Below are positions 1 through 9,141 of a DNA stretch of 12,163 nt, in pieces (position 1 is the stretch's first letter; each line of letters begins with the position of its first letter). A model generated the notes under the pieces. It made no database searches. It was not told where the DNA came from and saw nothing but the letters and a program-made list of their open reading frames with translations. The stretch lies in contig SLKW01000235.1 of NCBI GenBank assembly GCA_007134405.1, positions 1 to 12,163 on the forward strand. Reading direction: 5' to 3'. A program made the translations under genes and the position numbers. Source of the stretch: Paracoccaceae bacterium. GTDB lineage: Bacteria; Pseudomonadota; Alphaproteobacteria; Rhodobacterales; Rhodobacteraceae.

Positions 1-281
1 TCGCCCGACAGGGTCATCTCGGTGATGATGTCGCAGCCGCCGACGAATTCGCCCTTGACGTAGAGCTGCGGGATGGTCGGCCAGTCCGAGAAATCCTTGA
101 TCCCCTGGCGTACGCCCTCGTCCGCCAGCACGTTCACATCGACGAAATCGACGCCCATGAAGTTCAGGACGCCCGCCACTCGGCTCGAGAACCCGCATTG
201 CGGCATGCTTTTGGTGCCCTTCATGTAGAGCACCACGTCATTGCCCTCGACAGTCTGGCGGATCTGTTCGTTCACGCTCAT
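1..281 (-). CDS. grxD: Monothiol (CGFS) glutaredoxin, Grx4 family, 3' end cut by window
   Basis: This is a class II monothiol glutaredoxin. The family carries [2Fe-2S] clusters with glutathione, usually partnered with BolA proteins, and acts in cytosolic iron-sulfur trafficking rather than as a disulfide reductase. The 93 visible residues start [13 protein letters not shown]. They show the active-site CGFS at residues 29-32, preceded by KGTKSMPQ, then the glutathione-binding [18 protein letters not shown] stretch typical of the family. The C-terminal ~25 residues lie beyond base 1. The ATG at 281 follows an AGAGGTGA ribosome-binding site that overlaps the stop codon of the small upstream gene, leaving a 3-bp gap, so translation is probably coupled. 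bolA lies two genes upstream in the same operon, which fits the known Grx4-BolA complex. The family assignment is very secure; the symbol is by analogy with Escherichia coli. Confidence 0.95.
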   Translation of the reverse strand, partial: MSVNEQIRQTVEGNDVVLYMKGTKSMPQCGFSSRVAGVLNFMGVDFVDVNVLADEGVRQGIKDFSDWPTIPQLYVKGEFVGGCDIITEMTLSG

Positions 282-284
282 CGC

Positions 285-446
285 TCACCTCTGCTCGTTG
301 GACCGGACGCGCACGCGGATGCGCCGCCTGCCGCCCGGAGTGTGGTCATCATCGTCGTCGCTATCCCGTTCCTCGGCGCGCGCGCGGCCAAGCATCAGCG
401 CGATGCCGAGCGCCACGATGATGGTAAGGATCAGGAAAATGACCAT
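285..446 (-). CDS. Small one-pass membrane protein (53 aa) between bolA and the glutaredoxin gene
   Basis: I do not recognise a named family. The 53-residue product starts MVIFLILTIIVALG. Residues 2-20 form one hydrophobic segment long enough to cross the membrane. An acidic patch follows (EERDSDDDDD, residues 25-34), and then a strongly basic tail (GGRRRIRVRVRSNEQR, residues 38-53). The layout suggests an inner-membrane anchor with a charged cytoplasmic tail; the topology is inferred. The ATG lies 10 bp after the bolA stop with AGGGCG as a weak ribosome-binding site. Its TGA lies 3 bp before the glutaredoxin ATG and is embedded in that gene's Shine-Dalgarno sequence. This exact fit between two real genes, plus the coherent membrane segment, is the case for it being genuine. 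A link to BolA/Grx4 iron-sulfur work is suggested only by position. Confidence 0.72.
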   Translation of the reverse strand: MVIFLILTIIVALGIALMLGRARAEERDSDDDDDHTPGGRRRIRVRVRSNEQR

Positions 447-456
447 CAGGTGCGCC

Positions 457-699
457 CTAGCCGGGGGCCTTGGTGGTCAGCGCCAACGCGTGCAACTCAC
501 CATGACTGCCGTCCATCTTGCCCTTCAACGCGGCATAGACCGCGCGCTGCTGCTGAACACGGTTGAGGCCGCGGAAACTCTCGTCGATGATCTCGGCGGC
601 ATAGTGGTTTCCGTCACCCGCCAGATCGGTAATCGTTACCTGGCCGTTGGGAAAGCTCTCCCGCAACAGCGCTTCCAGTTCCTCTGCCGATATGGCCAT
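457..699 (-). CDS. bolA: BolA family protein
   Basis: This is a short BolA/IbaG-type protein of 80 residues, the usual size for the compact members of the family. BolA proteins have a class II KH-like fold and form [2Fe-2S]-bridged heterodimers with CGFS glutaredoxins. Visible hallmarks are the N-terminal helix MAISAEELEALLRESFP, the GDGNHY loop with His32 (a candidate cluster ligand), the FRGLNRVQQQRAVYAAL helix at about residues 42-58, and the conserved His70 in HGELHALAL. The ATG at 699 follows a purine-rich GGGGATCACGGA stretch. The gene starts 51 bp after the purL stop and is followed by the small membrane protein and the glutaredoxin, so BolA and its expected partner share one transcript. 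The exact subfamily (BolA against YrbA/IbaG) cannot be settled by eye. Confidence 0.93.
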   Translation of the reverse strand: MAISAEELEALLRESFPNGQVTITDLAGDGNHYAAEIIDESFRGLNRVQQQRAVYAALKGKMDGSHGELHALALTTKAPG

Positions 700-750
700 T
701 CCGTGATCCCCGTGGTCTTGCGAAAGAAGTAATCGCCGCTGGACGCTGAA

Positions 751-2931
<2,181 letters not shown>

Positions 2932-3042
2932 GACGCGTGACAGGTCCCTTAACGCTTCGCGGCGTCTTAGGGCATATGGCCCGTCGGTGAAAGGGTTTGT
3001 GGGCGCCGAAAGCCGCGAAACAGGCCGCAACTCGAGGCGACG

Positions 3043-3070
3043 AAAAAAAAGGCCGAGCGATTGCTCGGCC
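3043..3070 (-). terminator. Rho-independent terminator on the minus strand, upstream of purL
   Basis: A perfect 8-bp stem GGCCGAGC/GCTCGGCC closes a 4-nt loop at 3051-3070. On the minus strand it is followed directly by eight T residues (3050-3043). This is a textbook intrinsic terminator. It lies 112 bp before the purL start and about 206 bp after the LysR stop. It could end the LysR transcript, end a small RNA starting near 3117, or act as an attenuator in a long purL leader. No alternative antiterminator pairing stood out. Confidence 0.9.
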
Positions 3071-3117
3071 CAAGTCCAACAGGGAGGTAGAGATGCCGGC
3101 CAAGCCATGCATCTCAC
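3043..3117 (-). ncRNA. Candidate trans-acting small RNA with unpaired CCUCCC motif
   Basis: Read on the minus strand, the stretch has three parts. First is a 5' stem-loop (3115-3090) with a perfect 7-bp outer stem GAGATGC/GCATCTC and an inner GGC/GCC pair. Second is a 19-nt linker (3089-3071) that looks unpaired and contains ACCTCCCTG, complementary to Shine-Dalgarno sequences. Third is the strong terminator at 3070-3043. Total length is about 70-75 nt. Alphaproteobacterial regulatory RNAs with exposed CCUCC-type anti-SD motifs are known (the alpha-r14 and CcsR/'cuckoo' groups), and the layout resembles them; membership is inferred. Promoter evidence is weak: CTTGCGC and TAACAG are spaced about 18 bp just upstream. 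It could instead be the 3' end of the LysR mRNA, processed or not. Confidence 0.5.
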
Positions 3118-3275
3118 GAATTCTGTTACAGCGAATCAATGAACTTGCGCAAGAAAATCTTCGCTGCAGATGCAACATATCCGGTCTGCGTTGCGTGCAT
3201 GCCTCACCCAGAGTTGTGCGACCGAAGCCCCTGCGCGCGCTGGAATCTGACGGTATCGGACAGGCGGAACAGCGC
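3116..3275. other. Intergenic stretch between the lysR stop and the candidate small RNA
   Basis: About 160 bp without a convincing gene. On the minus strand it would carry the lysR 3' untranslated region and any promoter of the candidate small RNA. The only promoter-like pair seen is TTGCGC and TAACAG with 18 bp between them, ending about 10 bp before the stem-loop at 3115; both elements are poor matches. It includes an AT-richer part (about 3115-3180) compared with the GC-rich flanks. Confidence 0.4.
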
Positions 3276-4181
3276 TCAGCCAGCGCGTTCCAGGCTGCGA
3301 TGCCGACGGTAGGCGATGACCTCTTCCAGGACGAAATCGCGGAAGGCCGAGACGCGCTTGGAGTGGCGCAGTTCCTCGGGATAGGCGAGGAACACCGGCA
3401 CTTCGGCGCTTTCGACTTCAGGCAGGACGCGCACCAGGTTTGGGAAGTCCTCGGTCAGGTAATCGGGCAGGGCTCCGATGCCGAGATTGGCCAGTACCGC
3501 CTGAAGCACGCCGAAATAGTTATTGACCGTGAAGGTCGACCGGATCGGATGCATAAGGAGTTCGCGCGTCAAAACTGCGCCGGCCGAGACTTGCGCGGCG
3601 CTCGCGCTCTGGCAGATCAGCCGAAAGTTCGCCAAATCGTCAAGCGATGCGGGCGTGCCATTGGCGCGCAGATACTCGGGCGTCGCATAAAGCCGCATAC
3701 GCACGCTCATCAGGCGCTTTCGGATCAGATCGGCCTGACTTGGTTCCTTCATGCGGATGGCCACGTCGGCTTCGCGCATCGGCAGGTCCAGCACGCGCTC
3801 TTCCAGCATCAGGTCGATCTTCAGGTCGGGATGGCGGGCATAGAGCGCCGGCAGGCGCGGTGCCAGCCACAGCGTGCCGAAGGCCGTCGTGGTGGTCACC
3901 CGCAATTCGCCAAAGACTTCGTCTTCGCTGTCGCGGATGCGCGCGGCGGCGCTTTCCAGCCGCTGCGACATCGCGCTTGTCGCGTCGAACAGAAGCTCGC
4001 CCTGTTCGGTAAGTATGAGCCCTCGCGCGTGCCGGCGAAACAGGATCGTGTCGAGCGCCTCTTCCAGCGCCCGAATCTGCCGGCTGACCGCCGATTGGCT
4101 GAGACCCAGCGTGTCGCCCGCATGCGTCAGGCTGCCGGCGGCGGCCACCGCGTGAAAGATTCTGAGCTTGTCCCAGTCCAT
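3276..4181 (-). CDS. LysR-family transcriptional regulator
   Basis: This is a DNA-binding regulator of 301 residues, the normal LysR length. The N-terminal winged helix-turn-helix covers about residues 2-62, with the typical LRIFHAVAAAGSLTHAGDTLGLSQSAVSRQIRALE pattern broken here only by residues usual for the family. A linker helix and a periplasmic-binding-protein-like effector domain (about 90-295) follow, with ELRVTTTTAFGTLWLAPRL opening it. The ATG at 4181 gives the standard start MDWDKLRIFHAVA. The gene is divergent from the indolepyruvate oxidoreductase gene 165 bp away. LysR proteins often control a divergent neighbour and themselves, so that gene is the natural target, but nothing in the sequence identifies the ligand. 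The stop at 3278-3276 is followed by a 206-bp stretch ending in the terminator at 3043-3070. Confidence 0.93.
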   Translation of the reverse strand: MDWDKLRIFHAVAAAGSLTHAGDTLGLSQSAVSRQIRALEEALDTILFRRHARGLILTEQGELLFDATSAMSQRLESAAARIRDSEDEVFGELRVTTTTAFGTLWLAPRLPALYARHPDLKIDLMLEERVLDLPMREADVAIRMKEPSQADLIRKRLMSVRMRLYATPEYLRANGTPASLDDLANFRLICQSASAAQVSAGAVLTRELLMHPIRSTFTVNNYFGVLQAVLANLGIGALPDYLTEDFPNLVRVLPEVESAEVPVFLAYPEELRHSKRVSAFRDFVLEEVIAYRRHRSLERAG

Positions 4182-4346
4182 GGTGCCACGTCGCTGCGGT
4201 TGAAGGTGTAGGAGAATGAGCTTTCTTCTAAGACAAATGTCGCCGTGGCGGAAGCATACCGTTGCGGAAAATGGCTTTAAGGGTCAGCCTTTTTGACCCA
4301 TAAAGCCTTCGGGAGCGCCCGGACGGCGTGGTGGAGGGGAATCTGC
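4182..4346. promoter_or_regulatory. Divergent control region of the LysR and indolepyruvate oxidoreductase genes
   Basis: This 165-bp region must hold the promoters of both flanking genes. I see no near-consensus sigma-70 promoter in either direction. Candidate protein-binding sites are a short GACA-AA-TGTC palindrome (4232-4241), an imperfect dyad beginning ATGTCGCC and ending GGAAGCAT (4237-4257), and the long inverted repeat at 4273-4307 described separately. A classical LysR T-N11-A box could not be assigned with confidence. Confidence 0.4.
4273..4307. repeat. Long inverted repeat in the oxidoreductase leader
   Basis: The arms are GGCTTTA-A-GGGTCA (4273-4286) and TGACCC-A-TAAAGCC (4294-4307), separated by 7 nt. 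Thirteen of 14 arm positions pair, with one central A-A mismatch. It ends 40 bp before the oxidoreductase ATG. As DNA it could be an operator; as RNA it would be a stable stem-loop in the 5' leader. It is not a plus-strand terminator because no T run follows. On the minus strand only a short ATTTT follows. Confidence 0.75.
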
Positions 4347-7300
4347 ATGGGCAAACAGGGCATCAGTCTGAACGATCGCTTCGATCTGGAAAAGTCCCCG
4401 GTCCTGTTGAACGGCACGCAGGCGCTGGTACGGCTGATGCTGCAGCAGGCGGCGCGCGACCGGGCGACGGGTTTGGACACGGCCGGCTACGTTTCGGGCT
4501 ATCGCGGCTCGCCGCTGGGGGCGGTCGATCAGCAGATGTGGCGCGCGCGCAAGTTGCTGGAGGCCGCGCAGGTGCGCTTTCAGGAAGGCCTGAACGAGGA
4601 TCTGGCCGCGACCGCCATCTGGGGAACCCAGCAGGCCGAATTGCGGGGCGAGGGCCGGCATGATGGCGTCTTCGCGCTCTGGTATGGCAAGGGGCCGGGG
4701 GTGGACCGGTCGGGCGATGTCTTCCGCCACGCCAACATGGCCGGCACGTCGAAGCATGGTGGCGTGCTCGTGGCGATGGGCGATGATCACACGGGCGAAT
4801 CCTCGACCGTGTTGCACCAGTCCGACTGGGCGATGGTCGATTGCTACATCCCCGTCTTGTCGCCCGCTGGCGTGCAGGAGGTGCTGGATTTCGGCCATTA
4901 CGGCTATGCGCTCAGCCGTTTTGCCGGCTTATGGGTCGGCCTCAAGACGATGAAGGACACGATCGAGGCAACCGCGGTCGTCGACGGGAACCCGCAGCGA
5001 ATGGCATTCGTCACCCCCGGGATCGCGATGCCCGAAGGCGGGCTGAACATTCGGCTGGTCGATACCCCCCACGCCCAGGAAGCGCGGATGATCGATCACA
5101 AGCGCTATGCTGCCGAGGCGTTCGCGCGCGCAAACCGCATCGACCGTCGCGTTTGGGGCAGACCGGGCACCAAGATCGGGCTGGTGGCGGCGGGCAAGAA
5201 CTGGCTCGACCTTGTGCACGCCCTTGGCCTTCTGGGCATCGACGAGGCTGCGGCCGAGCGGCTGGGGATCACCACCTACAAGGTTGGCCAGACCTGGCCC
5301 CTCGACATGCAGAGCTTTCACGAATTCGCCGAGGGGCTGGAGCTGATCATCGTGGTCGAGGAGAAGCGCAAGCTGATCGAAGTGCAGGTCAAGGAGGCGA
5401 TCTTCGACGACCGCCGTGGCCGGCGCGTCTATGGCTGGCACAAGGGCGACAACTGGGAAAACGGCCGCCGGATGGAGCTGTTTCCGACCCGCTACGCGCT
5501 CGATCCCGTCATGATCGCCGAAAAGCTGGGCGAGATCTTCATCGAGGAGGGGCGCGAGACCGAAGCGATCCGCGCAGGGCTTGCCCGCATCAATGAGGCC
5601 CGCCGCGCCGACAATGCGCCCGAACTGGCGGCACGGCTGCCCTGGTTCTGCTCGGGCTGTCCGCACAACACCTCGACCCGTGTGTCCGAGGGCAGCCGCG
5701 CCTATGCCGGCATCGGTTGCCATTACATGGTGCAGTGGATGGACCGCGAGACGCTGGGCTTCACCCATATGGGGGGCGAAGGCGCGAACTGGATCGGCGA
5801 GGCACCGTTCTCGACGCGCGGACACGTCTTCCAGAACCTCGGCGACGGCACTTACAACCATTCCGGCATCCAGGCGATCCGCGCGGCCATCGCGGCGGGC
5901 ACCAACATCACCTACAAGATCCTCTTCAACGACGCTGTGGCAATGACCGGCGGGCAGAAGAACGAGGGCGGACTGAGCGCCGCGCGCATCGCGCACGAAC
6001 TCAAGGCGATGGGCGTCAAGCACCTGGCGGTTGTCCATGACGAAAAGGAAACACCCGATTTCAAGGACTTCCCCTCCGGCATCGAGACGCATGAACGCGC
6101 GAACCTGATGGAGGTGCAGGACCGCTTCGCGCAAATCGAGGGCGTCTCGGCCATCATCTACGCGCAGACCTGCGCCGCTGAGAAGCGTCGCCGCCGCAAG
6201 CGCGGAACCTTCCCCGACCCCGATCAGCGCGTCTTCATCAACACCGATGTCTGCGAAGGCTGCGGCGATTGCGGCGTGCAGTCGAACTGCGTCTCGATCG
6301 TGCCGGTCGAGACCGAACTCGGCCGCAAGCGCGCCATCGACCAGTCGTCCTGCAACAAGGACTTCTCCTGTCTCAAGGGCTTCTGCCCTTCCTTCGTGAC
6401 GCTCAAGGGCGCGAAAGTCCGCAAGGCCCCGACCCAGGCGCTTGACCTGCCCGACCTGCCCGAGCCCGACCTGCCGGCGATTGACGGCACCCATAACATC
6501 GTCATCACCGGCGTCGGCGGCACCGGGGTCGTGACCATCGGCGCGGTGCTCGCGCAGGCCGCGTATATCGACGGAAAGGGCGCCGCGATGATGGAGATGG
6601 CGGGCTTGGCGCAGAAGGGCGGCGCCGTCCACATCCATTGCCGCATCGCCAACCGGCCCGAGGACATCAGCGCCGTGCGCGTCGCGGTGGGTGAGGCGCA
6701 TGCGGTGATCGGCGGCGACCTTGTCGTGACCGCGGGCACCAAGACTCTCGGCCTGATGCGCACCGGCCAGACCGGAGCCGCGGTGAACGCGCATGAGATC
6801 ATTACCGGGGACTTCACCCGAAACACCGAATTTCGTCTCCCGGTCAAAGAGCTGCGCGTCTCTCTTGAGGCGCGGCTTCAGAATCGTCTGGCGCTGTTCG
6901 ATGCGTCAGAACTGGCGCGGGTCGTTCTGGGCGATTCGATCTTTTCCAACATGATGGTCTTCGGCGCCGCCTGGCAAATGGGACTGATCCCCATATCGCT
7001 GCAGGCGATCGACGACGCCATCCGCCTCAACGGCGCCGCGGTCGAAGGCAACCTGCGCGCCTTTGCCATCGGCCGCTGGGCGATCCTGCATCCGGAAAAG
7101 GCCCGGGCGGCGGCGCGCCCGAAGGATGCCGAACCGGAAGCGACGGATCCCATCGAGTACCGCGCAGAACACCTGCGCGCCTACCAGGGGCGGTATCTGG
7201 CCAAGCGTTACCGCCGCCTCCTCGACGGGATCGAGGATGCCGGCCTGCGCGACGCGGTCGCCCGCGGCTATCACAAGCTCCTCGCCTACAAGGACGAATA

Positions 7301-7763
7301 TGAAGTGGCGCGCCTGCACCTGAAGACGCTGGAAAAGGCGCGGGCGGAATTCGACGGCGATTTCTTGGTCGAATATCACTTGGCCCCCCCGATCCTGTCG
7401 CGCCCCGGCCCCGACGGCCGGCCGAGGAAGCGTCGCTTCGGCCCCTGGATGGCGCGCGCCTTCCACCTCCTTGCGCCGATGAAGGTGCTACGCGGCACCC
7501 CCCTTGATCCATTCGGCCACACCGAGGAGCGGCGGATGGAGCGCGCGCTCATCAAGGAATTCGAATCCGACATGGCCGACCTGCTGCCCAGGGTCTCGGC
7601 GCAGAACCGCGACCTAATTCTCGAACGCGCGCTGTTGCCGTTGCAGATCCGCGGCTTCGGACCGGTCAAGGCCGCGAATGCCAGGGCGGCTGCCGCGCGT
7701 CGCAAGGAGTTGTTGGCCGCCATCGCCAGCGGTGGTGCGCCGATCCCGATGGCGGCGGAATGA
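4347..7763 (+). CDS. Indolepyruvate ferredoxin oxidoreductase, fused alpha-gamma form
   Basis: This enzyme oxidatively decarboxylates aryl pyruvates (indolepyruvate, phenylpyruvate) to aryl-acetyl-CoA using thiamine pyrophosphate and iron-sulfur clusters. It feeds aromatic and possibly branched-chain amino acid breakdown in the cytosol. The 1,138 residues combine the IorA and IorB functions in one chain, as is usual in aerobic proteobacteria. An N-terminal pyrimidine-binding half includes SGYRGSPLG. The thiamine-binding half runs GDGTYNHSG (from residue 499) to NDAVAMTGGQ (from 528). A cysteine cluster follows with C636, C639, C642 and C648, then C669, C675 and C680. The gamma domain opens with GVGGTGV (from 722), and a C-terminal extension (about 920-1138) is typical of the fused form. 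CSGCPHN from 435 supplies another Cys pair. The frame opens at a TTG at 4293, but the ATG at 4347 has GGAGGGGA 6 nt upstream and is preferred. Substrate preference cannot be read from sequence. Confidence 0.95.
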   Translation: MGKQGISLNDRFDLEKSPVLLNGTQALVRLMLQQAARDRATGLDTAGYVSGYRGSPLGAVDQQMWRARKLLEAAQVRFQEGLNEDLAATAIWGTQQAELRGEGRHDGVFALWYGKGPGVDRSGDVFRHANMAGTSKHGGVLVAMGDDHTGESSTVLHQSDWAMVDCYIPVLSPAGVQEVLDFGHYGYALSRFAGLWVGLKTMKDTIEATAVVDGNPQRMAFVTPGIAMPEGGLNIRLVDTPHAQEARMIDHKRYAAEAFARANRIDRRVWGRPGTKIGLVAAGKNWLDLVHALGLLGIDEAAAERLGITTYKVGQTWPLDMQSFHEFAEGLELIIVVEEKRKLIEVQVKEAIFDDRRGRRVYGWHKGDNWENGRRMELFPTRYALDPVMIAEKLGEIFIEEGRETEAIRAGLARINEARRADNAPELAARLPWFCSGCPHNTSTRVSEGSRAYAGIGCHYMVQWMDRETLGFTHMGGEGANWIGEAPFSTRGHVFQNLGDGTYNHSGIQAIRAAIAAGTNITYKILFNDAVAMTGGQKNEGGLSAARIAHELKAMGVKHLAVVHDEKETPDFKDFPSGIETHERANLMEVQDRFAQIEGVSAIIYAQTCAAEKRRRRKRGTFPDPDQRVFINTDVCEGCGDCGVQSNCVSIVPVETELGRKRAIDQSSCNKDFSCLKGFCPSFVTLKGAKVRKAPTQALDLPDLPEPDLPAIDGTHNIVITGVGGTGVVTIGAVLAQAAYIDGKGAAMMEMAGLAQKGGAVHIHCRIANRPEDISAVRVAVGEAHAVIGGDLVVTAGTKTLGLMRTGQTGAAVNAHEIITGDFTRNTEFRLPVKELRVSLEARLQNRLALFDASELARVVLGDSIFSNMMVFGAAWQMGLIPISLQAIDDAIRLNGAAVEGNLRAFAIGRWAILHPEKARAAARPKDAEPEATDPIEYRAEHLRAYQGRYLAKRYRRLLDGIEDAGLRDAVARGYHKLLAYKDEYEVARLHLKTLEKARAEFDGDFLVEYHLAPPILSRPGPDGRPRKRRFGPWMARAFHLLAPMKVLRGTPLDPFGHTEERRMERALIKEFESDMADLLPRVSAQNRDLILERALLPLQIRGFGPVKAANARAAAARRKELLAAIASGGAPIPMAAE

Positions 7764-7838
7764 TGCCCTCTCCCAGAAGGGCGTGGATTTCGACGCGCTG
7801 CCCGCCTAAGACTGCCCCAGGGCAGCGGAGGGCCGGCA

Positions 7839-8651
7839 ATGGCAGTGGGTGTATTCGATTCGGGTCTGGGTGGGCTGACAGTGCTGGCCGCGCTGGAAAA
7901 GCGCTTGCCCGACGTGCCTTTCGTCTATCTGGGTGACAACGCCAACACGCCCTATGGTGTGCGCGAGGCAGACGAGATCTTTGCGCTGACCTGCGCCGGG
8001 GTCGAGCGGCTCTGGGCCGAGGGGTGCGATCTGGTGATCCTGGCCTGCAACACCGCCTCCGCCGCCGCATTGCGACGGATGCAGGAAACCTGGGTGCCGA
8101 GGGAAAGGCGCGTTCTGGGCGTTTTCGTTCCGCTGATCGAGGCGCTGACCGAACGGCAATGGGGCGACAACTCGCCCCCGCGCGAGGTGGCGGTCAAGCA
8201 TGTCGCGCTTTTCGCCACGCCCGCCACGGTGCAGAGCCGCGCCTTCCAGCGCGAACTGGCCTTCCGCGCCATCGGCGTCGACGTCGAGGCGCAGCCCTGC
8301 GGTGGCGTCGTCGACGCGATCGAGGAGGGCGACATGCTGCTCGCCGAGGCGCTGGTGCATTCCCATGTCGCCGCGCTCAAGCGCCGGATGCCGCGGCCAG
8401 AGGCCGCCGTTCTGGGCTGCACGCATTACCCGCTGCTGGAACCTGTCTTCCGCGCCGCGCTCGGCCCCGAGGTCGCGGTCTATTCGCAGCCCGAGATCGT
8501 CGCCGCGAGCCTTGAAGATTACCTCAACCGCCACCCCGAGATGCGTGGCGAAGGGGGTGCGAGCCGGTATCTCACCACCGGCGACCCCATCGCCACCGGC
8601 CACCGGGCCACGACCTTCATGCGTCGCGCCACCAGCTTCGAGCCCGCCTGA
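7839..8651 (+). CDS. murI: Glutamate racemase
   Basis: The enzyme converts L-glutamate to D-glutamate in the cytosol for peptidoglycan. At 270 residues it is a normal MurI. The diagnostic motifs are all present: [11 protein letters not shown] with Asp7 and Ser8, [11 protein letters not shown] (30-40), the first catalytic cysteine in ACNTAS (Cys70), and the second in GCTHYPLL (Cys194, with His196). This is the cofactor-independent two-cysteine mechanism of the Asp/Glu racemase family. The ATG at 7839 follows GCGGAGGG with 6 nt spacing. It begins 75 bp after the indolepyruvate oxidoreductase stop on the same strand. It may be read through from that gene, although the two have no metabolic link. 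A 60-bp gap leads to the next gene. Confidence 0.96.
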   Translation: MAVGVFDSGLGGLTVLAALEKRLPDVPFVYLGDNANTPYGVREADEIFALTCAGVERLWAEGCDLVILACNTASAAALRRMQETWVPRERRVLGVFVPLIEALTERQWGDNSPPREVAVKHVALFATPATVQSRAFQRELAFRAIGVDVEAQPCGGVVDAIEEGDMLLAEALVHSHVAALKRRMPRPEAAVLGCTHYPLLEPVFRAALGPEVAVYSQPEIVAASLEDYLNRHPEMRGEGGASRYLTTGDPIATGHRATTFMRRATSFEPA

Positions 8652-8711
8652 AGCCTTGCCAGACGCCGCGGGCTGCCGCAGTCTGGGCCCGGAACCGCCA
8701 GGGAGGCCGGC

Positions 8712-9011
8712 ATGACACGCCCCGATGACGAGACCGGCGAAAGGCCCCGCACCGACGAGCCGCTGCCGCGCGAGGTCTGGCCGCGCATCCTGTGGATCCT
8801 GGTGATCGGGGCCATGATCTACGTGGCCTACACGCTCCTCATCGTCGTCGCGGTCGTGCAGATAATCATCATGCTCACCAGCCGGGGCAGGCCGAACGAG
8901 GAACTGGCCGATTTCGGCAGCATGATCGGCGCCTGGATCGCCAAGGCCGCGCGCTTCCAGTCGGCGGCGACCGATGTCAAACCCTGGCCCTGGACGCCGA
9001 TGGGCTCGTGA
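8712..9011 (+). CDS. DUF4389-like membrane protein
   Basis: A 99-residue protein of unknown function. A charged N-terminus (MTRPDDETGERPRTDE, cytoplasmic by inference) leads into one long hydrophobic stretch at about residues 23-56, starting WPRILWILVIGAMIYVAY and ending VVQIIIMLTS. After it come RGRPNEELADFGSMIGAWIAKAARFQSAATDVKPWPW. The order W-R-hydrophobic-VVQ, then N-x-x-L-x-x-FG, then F-x-S-A-T-D and an aromatic-proline end matches what I know of DUF4389 proteins. The hydrophobic run could be one or two membrane passes. The ATG at 8712 has GGGAGG 5 nt upstream. It follows murI by 60 bp on the same strand and is probably its operon partner; no function can be given. Confidence 0.85.
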   Translation: MTRPDDETGERPRTDEPLPREVWPRILWILVIGAMIYVAYTLLIVVAVVQIIIMLTSRGRPNEELADFGSMIGAWIAKAARFQSAATDVKPWPWTPMGS

Positions 9012-9083
9012 CCGGGCGCCGCCAAAATACCATTCTGAATATTATTTTTCCTGGCGAGCTCTCTGGCACCCGCCCTGCGTGCA

Positions 9084-9107
9084 GCGCGCGGCGCGCCGCC
9101 GGCGCGC
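9084..9107. repeat. GC-only imperfect palindrome
   Basis: Twenty-four consecutive G/C bases start GCGCGCGG and end CCGGCGCGC, pairing with one bulge around a CGCGCCG loop. A second possible stem uses GCCGCC (9095-9100) with GGCGGC (9111-9116). No T run follows on either strand, so it is not a standard intrinsic terminator, though it could still slow polymerase from both converging units. Confidence 0.5.
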
Positions 9108-9141
9108 AAAGGCGGCGGAATGGGCCCCGCACGGGCGAACC

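Noticed and set aside
2932..3042. Purine riboswitch or PurR operator in the purL leader
   Set aside because: No three-stem purine aptamer pattern and no clear palindromic operator could be found. TTTCAC and TAAGAC at 17-bp spacing is too weak to call a promoter.
2932..3117. N-terminal extension of PurL by 62 residues
   Set aside because: The extra residues run through the terminator hairpin and T tract and do not resemble PurL. The ATG at 2931 gives the expected N-terminus.
3093..4211. Plus-strand frame with a good-looking AGGGAGGT site 5 nt before an ATG at 3093
   Set aside because: The Shine-Dalgarno look is just the complement of the CCTCCC linker of the minus-strand small RNA candidate. 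The frame then runs antisense through lysR and gives an Arg/Gln/His-rich product with no family features.
4293..4346. Earlier TTG start of the indolepyruvate oxidoreductase
   Set aside because: It lies inside the inverted repeat and has no ribosome-binding site, while the ATG at 4347 has GGAGGGGA at ideal spacing.
4929..6794. A 621-residue minus-strand open frame
   Set aside because: It lies wholly antisense to the oxidoreductase coding region. Long antisense frames are common in GC-rich genes with strong third-position bias, and the product shows no recognisable family.
7759..7809. Out-of-frame tail after the oxidoreductase reading [16 protein letters not shown] then stop, possibly a frameshifted C-terminus or gene remnant
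   Set aside because: Sixteen residues are too few to judge. The in-frame stop at 7761-7763 gives a normal length for the family, and no upstream homology in the shifted frame was seen.
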